Positions 44,055 to 53,062 of a DNA stretch of 64,000 bases are shown here, one piece after another. The stretch comes from UBA4656 sp002405525 (GTDB lineage Bacteria > Pseudomonadota > Gammaproteobacteria > Xanthomonadales > Ahniellaceae): NCBI GenBank assembly GCA_036723735.1, contig DAIMGT010000002.1, positions 59,408 to 123,407 of the forward strand, written 5' to 3'. Below the pieces are notes generated by a model, which was given only the letters and a program-made list of their open reading frames with translations, did not search any database and had not been told where the DNA came from. The translations under genes and the position numbers were made by a program. Each line of letters starts with the position of its first letter. Positions within the stretch are counted from its first letter, which is position 1.

Positions 44055-44993
44055 GTGACGCTCGCATTCGTGTTCCCCGGCCAAGGCTCGCAGTCGGTGG
44101 GCATGCTGGCCGAACTTGCCGGCGCACGCGCCGGGGTGCGCGCGGCCTTCGACGAGGCCTCCGCCGGCGCCGGCGTGGACCTTTGGGCGTTGTCGCAGCA
44201 GGGGCCGGAGTCGCAACTCAATCGGACCGAGTTCACCCAGCCCGTGCTGCTGGCGGCCAGCGTCGGCGTCCATCGCGCTTGGATCGCCGCCGGCGGCGCA
44301 CGGCCCGCACTGCTCGCCGGTCACAGCCTCGGCGAGTACAGCGCCCTGGTATGCGGCGGTGCCCTTTCGCTGGTCGAGGCCGCAGGCCTGGTGCGCGAAC
44401 GCGGACGCCTGATGCAGGAGGCCGTTCCCGCCGGAACCGGCGCGATGGCCGCCGTGCTGGGCGCCGAGGATGCGCAGATTGACGAGGCCTGCGAGGCCGT
44501 CGCCGGCGACGAGGTGGTCGCGGCGGCGAACTTCAACAGCCCCGGCCAGACGGTGATCGCGGGCCACGTGGGGGCGGTCGATCGCGCGCTGGCGAAACTG
44601 ACGGAGATGGGCGTGCGCAAGTCGGTCAAGCTCCCGGTCTCGGTGCCCTCGCATACGGTGCTCATGCGCGGCGCCGCGGAGTGTCTGGCCGAACGGATGG
44701 CGGGCCTGTCGTGGTCGATGCCGGCAGTGCCGGTGGTGCAGAACGCCGACGCGCGCGCGCACGAGTCCATCGACGCCATCCGCGATGCCCTGGTGCGCCA
44801 GCTGTACCTGCCGGTGCGCTGGACCGGCTGCGTCCTCGGCCTGCAGGCGGCGGGCGCCACGCGCCTGGCCGAGTGCGGCCCCGGCAAGGTCCTCGCGGGA
44901 CTGGTCAAGCGCATCGACAGGTCACTGGATTGCCGTCCGCTCGGCGCGCCGGGGGACTTCGACGCAGCCCTTGCGGAATGGGGGTCGCGCTGA
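44055..44993 (+). CDS. fabD: Malonyl-CoA:ACP transacylase
   Basis: The 312-residue protein starts at a GTG preceded by ggggagg. It has the FVFPGQGSQSVGM N terminus, the nucleophile serine in GHSLGEYSAL (near residue 93) and the histidine in VPSHTVLM. It loads malonate onto ACP for chain elongation. Length is normal (about 309). Confidence 0.97.
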   Translation: MTLAFVFPGQGSQSVGMLAELAGARAGVRAAFDEASAGAGVDLWALSQQGPESQLNRTEFTQPVLLAASVGVHRAWIAAGGARPALLAGHSLGEYSALVCGGALSLVEAAGLVRERGRLMQEAVPAGTGAMAAVLGAEDAQIDEACEAVAGDEVVAAANFNSPGQTVIAGHVGAVDRALAKLTEMGVRKSVKLPVSVPSHTVLMRGAAECLAERMAGLSWSMPAVPVVQNADARAHESIDAIRDALVRQLYLPVRWTGCVLGLQAAGATRLAECGPGKVLAGLVKRIDRSLDCRPLGAPGDFDAALAEWGSR

Positions 44994-45149
44994 CCGACCC
45001 GCTGGCGCCGCCAACGCGACACGCACCCGGGCGGCGTTTCCGGGCGTCGCCACTGCCGCCGCCGGCCGCGGCCGGACCGCGCGCGGGAGCGCGATCCGCG
45101 GCAGAATGACGTGGCGCGCGCGCGGCGCGTCCATTCCGGAGCCCGATCC

Positions 45150-45893
45150 ATGAGCCAGCCCCTGAGCGGAGAGATCGCCTTGGTGACCGGCGCCAGCCGT
45201 GGCATCGGCGCGGCGATCGCGGATGAACTGGCCCGCCTCGGTGCGACCGTGATCGGCACCGCGACCAGCGAAGGTGGCGCGGCGGCCATCGGCGCGCGGC
45301 TGGCGCCGGCCGGCGGCCACGGGCGGGCGCTCGACGTCGTCGACGGCGCGGCGATCGAGGCGCTGGTGGACGCGATCGGCAAGCAGTTCGGCGCGATCAC
45401 CATCCTGGTGAACAACGCCGGCATCGCGCGCGACAACCTGCTGCTCCGGATGAAGGACGAGGAATGGCAGGCTATTGTCGACACCAATCTCGGTGCCGTG
45501 TTCCGCACTTGTCGCGCCGTGCTGCGCGGCATGATGAAGGCGCGCCGCGGTCGCATCGTCAACATCGGTTCGGTGATCGGCCTCACCGGTAATCCGGGTC
45601 AGGCGAACTACGCCGCTGCCAAGGCGGGGATGATCGGTTTCTCGAAGTCGCTGGCGCGCGAGATCGGCAGCCGCGGCATCACGGTCAACGTGGTCGCGCC
45701 TGGCTTCATCGAGACCGACATGACCAGGGACCTGCCGGAGGCGGTGCGCGACAGGATGCTCGCCGACACCGCGCTGGGTCGGTTGGGCTCGCCCGCCGAC
45801 ATCGCCGCCGCGGTTGCCTTCCTGTGCTCTCCGGCAGCCGGCTACATCACCGGCGAAACGCTGCACGTCAACGGCGGGCTCTACATGCCCTGA
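45150..45893 (+). CDS. fabG: 3-oxoacyl-ACP reductase
   Basis: The 247-residue short-chain dehydrogenase has the TGASRGIG nucleotide motif (residues 13-20), NNAG, and the catalytic Ser-Tyr-Lys (IGSVIGLTG, NYAAAKAG). It reduces 3-oxoacyl-ACP with NADPH. The gene lies 156 bases after fabD; the start MSQPLSGEIALVTGASRG is standard. Confidence 0.97.
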   Translation: MSQPLSGEIALVTGASRGIGAAIADELARLGATVIGTATSEGGAAAIGARLAPAGGHGRALDVVDGAAIEALVDAIGKQFGAITILVNNAGIARDNLLLRMKDEEWQAIVDTNLGAVFRTCRAVLRGMMKARRGRIVNIGSVIGLTGNPGQANYAAAKAGMIGFSKSLAREIGSRGITVNVVAPGFIETDMTRDLPEAVRDRMLADTALGRLGSPADIAAAVAFLCSPAAGYITGETLHVNGGLYMP

Positions 45894-45953
45894 AGTCCGG
45901 GCCGCGTCTTCCGCCGTGCAACGAGCGTTTGAAACATCGAGTGCGCGGCGGAT

Positions 45954-45982
45954 TTGGCGACACGCCAGGGTTCAACTACACT
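45954..45982 (+). promoter_or_regulatory. sigma70 promoter dedicated to acpP
   Basis: TTGGCG, a 17-base spacer and TACACT lie just upstream of the acpP ribosome binding site in the fabG-acpP gap. Together with the terminator after acpP this suggests a short, abundant acpP transcript. Confidence 0.7.
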
Positions 45983-46020
45983 GCGCCGTCTCGACCACGC
46001 CCCGGGAGGCCATGGCAGCA

Positions 46021-46260
46021 ATGAGCAGCATCGAGGAACGCGTCAAGAAGATCGTCGTCGAACAGCTGGGCGTCAAGGAAGACGAAGTCACGCCGAACTC
46101 ATCGTTCGTCGACGACCTGGGCGCCGATTCCCTCGACACCGTCGAACTGGTCATGGCGCTCGAGGAGGAGTTCGAGTGCGAGATTCCCGACGAGGAAGCG
46201 GAGAAGATCACCACCGTGCAGGGTGCGGTCGACTACATCAAGGCGCACGTCAGCGCCTGA
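46021..46260 (+). CDS. acpP: Acyl carrier protein
   Basis: The 79-residue acidic helix bundle has the phosphopantetheine site S37 in the GADSLDTVELVMALEE motif. It carries the growing acyl chain for all Fab enzymes. The start is set at MSSIEERVKKI; the Shine-Dalgarno gggagg is 11 bases upstream. An ATG nine bases earlier has too short a spacing. Confidence 0.98.
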   Translation: MSSIEERVKKIVVEQLGVKEDEVTPNSSFVDDLGADSLDTVELVMALEEEFECEIPDEEAEKITTVQGAVDYIKAHVSA

Positions 46261-46287
46261 CAGACGCGCTGTCGCGCCGGACGAGAG

Positions 46288-46314
46288 CTGCGCCTGAGGG
46301 CGCAGTTGTCGTTT
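46288..46314 (+). terminator. Intrinsic terminator between acpP and fabF
   Basis: The seven-pair stem CTGCGCC/GGCGCAG with a TGAG loop is followed by TTGTCGTTT. Partial read-through would supply fabF. Confidence 0.6.
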
Positions 46315-46375
46315 CTGGGATCCGCTGCGTCCGCCGCCCGGCGGCGCGGCGCCCCCGCAGCCTTCGGGAGCATCC

Positions 46376-47614
46376 ATGAGCAAGCGACGAGTGATGGTGA
46401 CCGGGATGGGCATCGTCTCACCGGTGGGCAACGACCTCGCCACCGCCTGGCGGCAGGTAGTGGACGGCGTGAGCGGCGTCGGGCCTATCACGCGCTTCGA
46501 CGCGTCGGCGTTCGAGACCCGCATCGCCGGCGAAGTGCGCGGTTTCGATCCCGCGCAGTGGATCGCGCCGAAGGATGTCAAGAAGATGGACCCGTTCATC
46601 CATTACGGCATCGCGGCCAGCCTGCAGGCGCATCGCGACGCGGGCCTGGTGGTGGACGAGTCGAACGCCGGGCGGATCGGCGCGGCGCTGGGCGCCGGTA
46701 TCGGCGGCATCGGCGGCATCGAGAAAACGACCGAGACCTACCTTGCACGCGGTCCGGGCAAGATCAGCCCGTTCTTCGTGCCGAGCACGATCATCAACAT
46801 GCTGCCGGGCAACCTGGCCATCATGCTCGGCCTCAAGGGTCCGAACTTGTCGGCGGTGTCCGCCTGCACGACCGCCACCCACAACATCGGGTTGGCGATG
46901 CGCCTGATCCAGCACGGTGACGCGGACGCCATGTTCGCCGGTGGTGCCGAGTGCGCGACCACGCCGACCGCGATCGGCGGCTTCATCGCCTCGCGCGCGC
47001 TGACCGGCAACAACGCCGACCCGGCCCGCGCGAGCCGGCCCTGGGACCGCGATCGGGACGGATTCGTGCTGTCCGACGGCGCGGGCGTGCTGGTGCTGGA
47101 GGAGTACGAGCACGCGCGGGCACGCGGCGCACGCATCTACTGCGAACTTGCCGGTTTCGGCATGAGCGACGATGCCTTCCACATGACCGCACCGCCGGAG
47201 GACGGCGCCGGTGCCGCGGTCAGCATGCTCAACGCCCTGCGCGACGCCGGCATCGCGCCGGACGCGATCGGCTACATCAACGCCCACGCAACCTCCACGC
47301 CGCTCGGCGACGTGGCCGAGACACGCGCCATCCGCGCCGCGTTCGGCGCTCATGCCGACCGCCTGATGGTGTCGTCCACCAAGTCGACCACCGGCCACCT
47401 GCTTGGCGCGGCGGGCGGCGTGGAGGCGATCTTCAGCGCATTGGCCGTGCATGAGGGCGTGATCCCGCCGACCATCAACCTCGACCATCCGGGCGAGGGC
47501 TGCGACCTCGACTACGTGCCGAACACCGCCCGCCGCAGTGCGATCGACACCGCGCTGTCGAACTCCTTCGGCTTCGGCGGCACCAACGGCACCCTGGTGT
47601 TCCGCAAGGCCTGA
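46376..47614 (+). CDS. fabF: 3-oxoacyl-ACP synthase II (KAS II)
   Basis: The 412-residue condensing enzyme has the active-site cysteine in VSACTTATHN (near 164) and histidines in NAHATSTPLGD and TTGHLLGAAGG. It elongates C14-C16 and unsaturated chains. The location after acpP is conserved. Confidence 0.97.
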   Translation: MSKRRVMVTGMGIVSPVGNDLATAWRQVVDGVSGVGPITRFDASAFETRIAGEVRGFDPAQWIAPKDVKKMDPFIHYGIAASLQAHRDAGLVVDESNAGRIGAALGAGIGGIGGIEKTTETYLARGPGKISPFFVPSTIINMLPGNLAIMLGLKGPNLSAVSACTTATHNIGLAMRLIQHGDADAMFAGGAECATTPTAIGGFIASRALTGNNADPARASRPWDRDRDGFVLSDGAGVLVLEEYEHARARGARIYCELAGFGMSDDAFHMTAPPEDGAGAAVSMLNALRDAGIAPDAIGYINAHATSTPLGDVAETRAIRAAFGAHADRLMVSSTKSTTGHLLGAAGGVEAIFSALAVHEGVIPPTINLDHPGEGCDLDYVPNTARRSAIDTALSNSFGFGGTNGTLVFRKA

Positions 47615-47625
47615 GCCACCCCCGA

Positions 47626-48954
47626 ATGCGCGCGCCGATCCGCGAACTGGCCGGCGCGCGCGACCTGCTGCCCTTGGCGGAGGCCTTTCCCGATCGCTAT
47701 CCCTGCCTGCTCGAAAGCGCGGCCAGCGGTCCCGCGCGTGCGCGCTGGGACCTGCTGCTGCGCCATTCCGGCCCGGTGCTGGCCGCCGACGATTCGTGCG
47801 ATCCGCGGCCATTCCTGGAGCGGCTCGACGAAGGGTGGCGCGAGTTGCAGGCCGGCCCCGCCGATCCGGCACTTCCTTTCAGCGGCGGCTATGCCGTCTT
47901 CCTGTCCTACGAACTCGCCGCCGAATGCGAACCGAGCCTGCGCATTCCAGCGCCGCCGGCGGGCGTGCCACGCGCGCTGGCCTTGCGCTGCCCGGCGGCG
48001 ATCCTGGTCGACCGCGAGGTCGGGCGCACGGTCCTCGTCGCCGAGCCCGGCCATGAAAACCTGATCGAGGCAATGGCGGCCGACCTCGTCGCGGCGCCCG
48101 CGGCGGTTGGCGCCTTCGCTCTCGACGGGGCGCCGTTGGAGGACGACCCGGCACGCTTCGTGGAAGGCGTGGCCCGCGTGCACGCGTACCTCCGCGCCGG
48201 CGACCTCTTCCAGTGCAACCTCTCGCGCGGCTGGGCGGCGCGGCTCGCGCCCGGCAGCGACGTCGGCGCACTCTACCGCGCGCTCCGTGCGGCCAACCCG
48301 GCGCCCTTCGCCGGTCTGTTCCGCCACCGTGGACTCGCCGTACTATCGTCGTCGCCGGAACGCCTGCTTGCGGTGCGCGGCAGGCGCGCCGAGACGCGGC
48401 CGATCGCCGGCACCAGGCCGCGCGCGCCCGGCGGTGTGGAGGACGCCGCGCGCGTGCGCGAACTGATCGGCAGCCCGAAGGAGCGCGCCGAGCACATCAT
48501 GCTGATCGACCTCGAGCGCAACGACCTCGGCCGAGTCTGCGAGCCGGGCACCGTGACGGTCGAGGAACTCATGACCGTCGAGAGCTACGCCCACGTGCAT
48601 CACATCGTATCCAACGTCGCGGGGCAGCTTCGCGAGGGCGTGCGACCCGGGGAGGCGATCCGGGCGATGTTCCCCGGCGGCACCATCACCGGCTGCCCCA
48701 AGGTGCGCTGCATGCAGGTGATCGCCGAACTCGAGGGCGAGGGCCGCGGGCCCTACACCGGCGCGATGGGCTGGCTGGACCGCAGTGGCGACCTCGATCT
48801 CAACATCCTGATCCGCACCATCTGGGTGCGCGACGGAATCGCGCGCTGGCGCGCCGGCAGCGGCATCGTGGCTGACAGCGATGCGGCGCGCGAACTCGAC
48901 GAGACCCGTGCCAAGGCGCGCGGCCTGCTGCGGGCGCTGGGCGATGATGCCTGA
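47626..48954 (+). CDS. pabB: Aminodeoxychorismate synthase component I
   Basis: The 442-residue chorismate-utilising enzyme has FQCNLSRGWAA, ARRAETRPIAGTRPRAP (near 262-278), IMLIDLERNDLGRV and FPGGTITGCPKVRCMQVI, the PabB/TrpE substrate site. The PIAGT form is typical of PabB, which makes 4-amino-4-deoxychorismate for folate with a glutamine amidotransferase encoded elsewhere. The start overlaps no gene; pabC begins inside its last codons. Confidence 0.92.
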   Translation: MRAPIRELAGARDLLPLAEAFPDRYPCLLESAASGPARARWDLLLRHSGPVLAADDSCDPRPFLERLDEGWRELQAGPADPALPFSGGYAVFLSYELAAECEPSLRIPAPPAGVPRALALRCPAAILVDREVGRTVLVAEPGHENLIEAMAADLVAAPAAVGAFALDGAPLEDDPARFVEGVARVHAYLRAGDLFQCNLSRGWAARLAPGSDVGALYRALRAANPAPFAGLFRHRGLAVLSSSPERLLAVRGRRAETRPIAGTRPRAPGGVEDAARVRELIGSPKERAEHIMLIDLERNDLGRVCEPGTVTVEELMTVESYAHVHHIVSNVAGQLREGVRPGEAIRAMFPGGTITGCPKVRCMQVIAELEGEGRGPYTGAMGWLDRSGDLDLNILIRTIWVRDGIARWRAGSGIVADSDAARELDETRAKARGLLRALGDDA

Positions 48955-49771
48955 GGGCTGGCTGGTCGACGGCGTGGCGTCCGGCGCGCTGCCGGTCGAC
49001 GACCGCGGGCTGGCCTACGGCGATGGCCTGTTCGAGACGATGCGGGCCCGGGACGGACGCATCGCGCTGTGGGGATTCCACCTCGCTCGGCTGCGCTGCG
49101 GCTGCGAACGGCTCGGCATCCCGGAGCCGGATGGCGCGACACTGGTCAACGAGTGCGAGCGCGTGCTCGACGGCGATGCCGACGCGGTGCTGAAACTGGT
49201 CCTGACCCGCGGCAGCGGCGGGCGCGGGTATGCTGTGCCGCATGAGCCCCGTCCTCGACGTGTCCTGACTAGAATGCCCGCGCCGCCGCCCCCGCGTCCC
49301 GAGGGCCTGCGTCTGCACGCCTGCGTGACGCGGCTGCCGCTGGACCCGGCGCTGGCGGGGATCAAGCACCTGAATCGGCTGCACCAAGTGCTGGCGCGCA
49401 CCGAGGCCGAGGCCGCAGGTGCGGACGAGGGGCTCTGTCTCGACGCGGCAGGTCGGGTGGCCTGCGCAACCGCCGCCAACGTGTTCGCGGTGGTTGACGG
49501 CGCGTTGCGTACGCCTTCAGTGGACCAAGCGGGCGTCGCGGGCGCTTGCCGGGCGGCGCTGCTGGCCGATCCGTGGCTGGGGCCGACGCTGCGCGTGGGC
49601 GCGTTGTCGCCCCTGGAGCTCGAGCGGGCGAGCGAGGTGTTCCTCACCAGCGCCGTGCGCGGTGTGCAGCCGGTGGCGGCGATCGGCGGCTCGACCTTCG
49701 TGCCCGGGCCGGCCATCGCCGCCGCGCGTGCGGCGCTGGCGCGGACCGGCTTCGTGGCGGGACCGGCATGA
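48944..49771 (+). CDS. pabC: Aminodeoxychorismate lyase
   Basis: The 275-residue fold-type IV PLP enzyme has DDRGLAYGDGLFETMR near residue 19 and the PLP lysine in AGIKHLNRLHQ (near 139). It converts 4-amino-4-deoxychorismate to p-aminobenzoate and pyruvate. The start overlaps the pabB end by 11 bases; the stop overlaps the mltG start (ATGA). In E. coli pabC is also between fabF and yceG. Confidence 0.95.
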   Translation: MMPEGWLVDGVASGALPVDDRGLAYGDGLFETMRARDGRIALWGFHLARLRCGCERLGIPEPDGATLVNECERVLDGDADAVLKLVLTRGSGGRGYAVPHEPRPRRVLTRMPAPPPPRPEGLRLHACVTRLPLDPALAGIKHLNRLHQVLARTEAEAAGADEGLCLDAAGRVACATAANVFAVVDGALRTPSVDQAGVAGACRAALLADPWLGPTLRVGALSPLELERASEVFLTSAVRGVQPVAAIGGSTFVPGPAIAAARAALARTGFVAGPA

Positions 49772-50781
49772 GGCGCGCGATCGTCGTTGCGCTGCTGGCG
49801 CTGCTGGCGGCGGCGGTTGCCGCTGGCGTCTGGTTCTGGCGCGACCACACGGCCTTCGCCGATGCGCCGTTGGGGCTCGGCGCGACGGAGCGCGTGCTCG
49901 ACGTGCCGCTCGGCACGCCGTTCAACCGCGTGGTGCGCGACCTGCGCCGCCGTGGGCTGACCGAGGCGCCACTGGCCTACTGGCGGCTGCTGGCGTGGCA
50001 GATGCGCGTCTCCGACGGGCTGCACGCCGGCGAATACGCGGTCGAGCAGGGCCTGACCCCGCGTCGGCTTCTCGACCGGATGGCGCGCGGCGAGGTGATC
50101 CAGCATCGCGTGACCCTGATCGAGGGCAGCAGCTTCCGCGAAATCCGTGCGGCGCTGGCGCGCGAGGAGGCGCTGGCGCAGGCGAGCGGCGCCATGTCCG
50201 ACGCCGAAATCATGGCCGCGATCGGCGCCGCCGGCGTGCATCCCGAAGGCCGATTCCTCCCGGAAACCTACGCCTACACCCGGGGCATGCGGGATCTCGA
50301 CGTGCTGCGCCGCGCGTACGGCGCGATGCAGAAGGCGCTCGCCGCGGCTTGGGCGGCGCGGGTCGCCGACCTGCCGCTGTCTGATCCGGACCAGATGCTG
50401 GTGCTGGCGTCGATCGTGGAGAAGGAAACCGGTCGCGCCGATGAGCGCGCACGCATCGCCGGCGTTTTTACGCGGCGGCTGAAGATCGGCATGCGCCTGC
50501 AGACGGACCCCACCGTGATCTACGGCGTGGGAACGGCTTTTGACGGCAACCTGACCCGCGTGCACCTGGCCACCGACACGCCCTACAACACCTACACCCG
50601 CGGCGGTCTGCCGCCGACGCCGATCGCCGCGCCGGGCCGCGACGCGCTGCGGGCGGTGGCCAGACCCGACGAGGGCCAGGCGCTGTTCTTCGTTGCCCGA
50701 GGCGACGGCAGTCATGAGTTCAGTGCCACGCTCGCCCAGCACAACGCGGCGGTGGCGCGCTGGCAGTTGAGGCGCCGGTGA
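49768..50781 (+). CDS. mltG: Endolytic murein transglycosylase MltG (YceG)
   Basis: The 337-residue protein has one N-terminal membrane segment, a LysM-like region and the YceG catalytic domain. Marks are LIEGSSFREI, GRFLPETYAY, ASIVEKETG (catalytic glutamate near 219) and the terminal YNTYTRGGLPPTPIAAPG. It cleaves nascent glycan strands at the outer face of the inner membrane and helps terminate elongation. Confidence 0.96.
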   Translation: MRRAIVVALLALLAAAVAAGVWFWRDHTAFADAPLGLGATERVLDVPLGTPFNRVVRDLRRRGLTEAPLAYWRLLAWQMRVSDGLHAGEYAVEQGLTPRRLLDRMARGEVIQHRVTLIEGSSFREIRAALAREEALAQASGAMSDAEIMAAIGAAGVHPEGRFLPETYAYTRGMRDLDVLRRAYGAMQKALAAAWAARVADLPLSDPDQMLVLASIVEKETGRADERARIAGVFTRRLKIGMRLQTDPTVIYGVGTAFDGNLTRVHLATDTPYNTYTRGGLPPTPIAAPGRDALRAVARPDEGQALFFVARGDGSHEFSATLAQHNAAVARWQLRRR

Positions 50782-51431
50782 GCGCGCGGCGCGGTCTCTT
50801 CGTCACGCTCGAGGGCGGCGAGGGTGCGGGCAAGAGCACCGTGCTGTCCGCGATCGGCCGCACCCTGGACGATGCGGGCGTGCCCTACGTCGTCACCCGC
50901 GAGCCGGGGGGCACGGCGCTGGGCGAGGCGCTGCGTGCCCTGGTCCTCGATCCGCGGCATGCGGCGACCTGCGCCGAATCGGAGCTGCTGATCATGTTCG
51001 CCAGCCGCGCGCAGCTGGTGCGTGAGGTGGTGCGCCCGGCGCTGGAGTCGGGACGCTGGGTGGTCAGCGACCGCTTCACCGACGCTTCCTTCGCCTACCA
51101 GGGCGGGGGGCGCGGCCTGCCGGACGCGCTGATCGCTGACCTCGAGCGATGGGCGATCGGCGGCCTGCGGCCGAACCGCACCATCCTGCTCGACGTGCCG
51201 GTTGCGGTGGGCCTCGGTCGGATCGCCGCCCGAGCAGGCGGTCGTGATCGCATGGAGGCGCAGGGCGAAGCGTTCTTCGAACGCGTGCGCGCGGCCTATC
51301 GCGCGCGGGCCGCGGCCGAGCCGGCGCGTTTCCATGTGGTCGATGCCACGCTGCCGGCGCCTGCGGTGGCGGCAGCGGTGTCTGCGTCGCTGCTGCCTCT
51401 GGCCAGGCAGTGGTGGGAATCGGCGCCATGA
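50778..51431 (+). CDS. tmk: Thymidylate kinase
   Basis: The 217-residue kinase has the P-loop EGGEGAGKST (residues 12-21), TREPGGT and the DRFTDASFAYQGGGRG motif. It makes dTDP from dTMP. The GTG start overlaps the mltG stop (GTGA) and the stop overlaps the holB start. Confidence 0.97.
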   Translation: MSARRGLFVTLEGGEGAGKSTVLSAIGRTLDDAGVPYVVTREPGGTALGEALRALVLDPRHAATCAESELLIMFASRAQLVREVVRPALESGRWVVSDRFTDASFAYQGGGRGLPDALIADLERWAIGGLRPNRTILLDVPVAVGLGRIAARAGGRDRMEAQGEAFFERVRAAYRARAAAEPARFHVVDATLPAPAVAAAVSASLLPLARQWWESAP

Positions 51432-52435
51432 GACCGCCGTGGATCGACGCCGCATGGTCGGTTTGGGTGCGTCGGCGGGAAGGCGGCCGGGTGCCGCATG
51501 CGGTGCTGCTGGCGGGCCCGGCCGGGCTCGGCAAGCGCGGGCTTGCGGCCGATATCGTCGGCGGGCTGCTGTGCACGGCGCCGGGCCCCGATGGTCGCCC
51601 CTGCGGAGCCTGCCGGGCCTGCACGCTGGTCGCCGCCGGGACCCATCCGGACCTGCATCGCGTCGCTCTCGAGGTGAACGAGGACAGCGGCAAGCTGCGC
51701 ACCGAGATCGTGGTCGAACAGGTGCGCGCGCTGCGCGACGCGCTGGCCCAGACCAGTCAGTTCGGCGGCTGGCGGATCGCGCTGATCGATCCCGCCGACG
51801 CCATGAACGGACCGTCGTTCAATGCACTGCTGAAGACGCTGGAGGAGCCCGAGGCCAGCGCGCTGCTGCTGCTGGTCTGCGACCGGCCCGGCGCCCTGCC
51901 CGCCACCATCCGCAGCCGTTGCCAGCGCATCGACCTGAGATTCCCCGCGCGCGCCGAGGCTCTGGCGTGGCTGTCCGCCGCCGGTGTGGCGGGCGCGGTC
52001 GGCGCCGAGACGCTCGATCTGGCGGCGGGCAACCCGGGACTGGCCCGCGCCTACGCCGAGCCGGTCGCGCGCGCGCAACTGGAGACCGTGCTGCGCGACC
52101 TTGCGGCGGTGGGCAGCGGTCGCGCTGCGCCCGGCGACGTGGCGGGTTCCTGGCTGAAGGACAAGGATGCGACCGCCGGGCGGCTGGTACTGGCGGCGCA
52201 GGCGGTCCGGGTGGCCGCGTGGTCGACTCTCGGCCAGGGATCGCCGGGAAAGTCGGCGGCGGCACTGTCCGGCTTGACCGCAGGCGCGGATTTCCAGAAG
52301 CTTGCGCAATGGTGGGATCGCGCCAACGCGATCCGGGAACAGTTGCGCGCGCCTTTGCGGCATGACCTGCTCCTGCTGGAACTGCTGCGCGACTTCCGCG
52401 CGGTCCTCCGGCCTTCGACTGCCGCGAGGGGATGA
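51428..52435 (+). CDS. holB: DNA polymerase III subunit delta-prime
   Basis: The 335-residue clamp-loader protein has a degenerate P-loop (GPAGLGKRGLA), a four-cysteine zinc module (C...CGACRAC) and the sensor region NALLKTLEEPE...ALLLLVCDRPGALPATIRSRCQ. These match the non-ATP-binding delta-prime. Start at ATG 51428 (ATGA overlap); an in-frame ATG at 51410 is less likely. The pair tmk-holB is conserved. Confidence 0.95.
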   Translation: MRPPWIDAAWSVWVRRREGGRVPHAVLLAGPAGLGKRGLAADIVGGLLCTAPGPDGRPCGACRACTLVAAGTHPDLHRVALEVNEDSGKLRTEIVVEQVRALRDALAQTSQFGGWRIALIDPADAMNGPSFNALLKTLEEPEASALLLLVCDRPGALPATIRSRCQRIDLRFPARAEALAWLSAAGVAGAVGAETLDLAAGNPGLARAYAEPVARAQLETVLRDLAAVGSGRAAPGDVAGSWLKDKDATAGRLVLAAQAVRVAAWSTLGQGSPGKSAAALSGLTAGADFQKLAQWWDRANAIREQLRAPLRHDLLLLELLRDFRAVLRPSTAARG

Positions 52436-52438
52436 GCG

Positions 52439-52810
52439 ATGGCCGCGGGAACCGGTGCTGCGGGTGGGTTGCAGAGGCAGGGCATCCTTTCGCTCGCGAT
52501 CAAGGACAGGGGCGCGCTGTACAACGCGTACATGCCCTTCGTCAGGGGCGGCGGTCTGTTCGTGCCCACCGCCAAGCGCTACAACCTCGGCGACGAGGTC
52601 TTCATCCTGCTGTCCCTGATGGACGAGAAGGACCGCCTGCCGGTGGCCGGCAGGGTGGTGTGGGTCACGCCGGCCGGGGCGCAAGGCAACCGTACCGCGG
52701 GGATCGGGGTGCAGTTCAACGAAACCGCCGACGGCGAGGCCGCAAAGACCAAGATCGAGGCGGTGCTGGCCGGGTCGCTGGGCGCGGATCGGCTCACCCA
52801 CACGATGTAG
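52439..52810 (+). CDS. pilZ: PilZ-domain type IV pilus protein
   Basis: The 123-residue protein matches the short PilZ of type IV pilus biogenesis. Its GGLFVPTAKRYNLGDEVFILLSL region corresponds to the family, but the canonical RxxxR c-di-GMP motif is not seen, as in the founding PilZ. It acts in pilus assembly with PilB/FimX in Xanthomonas. It follows holB as in Pseudomonas and Xanthomonas. Confidence 0.92.
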   Translation: MAAGTGAAGGLQRQGILSLAIKDRGALYNAYMPFVRGGGLFVPTAKRYNLGDEVFILLSLMDEKDRLPVAGRVVWVTPAGAQGNRTAGIGVQFNETADGEAAKTKIEAVLAGSLGADRLTHTM

Positions 52811-53062
52811 CGTTCGCGGCCGGTGCGCAGGGGCGCTGCAGCCTCGCGGCGCGTGCGTCGTTCGCCCGACGGTGGGTGCACGCGGCGACGGATGGTCGGG
52901 CTCCAGGGTGCCGGACCGCGTGCCCGGAGACGGTCGCGGGGCCCGTCCCAAGGGTGGGCGGGGCACCCGCCGATAGCGTCGTCCGACGGCGATCCCCACC
53001 GCGTGCATCGGTCGCGCGCCGGGCATCCATGTCCTGCCGGAAGGACTCGTCCTCGCCCCCTC

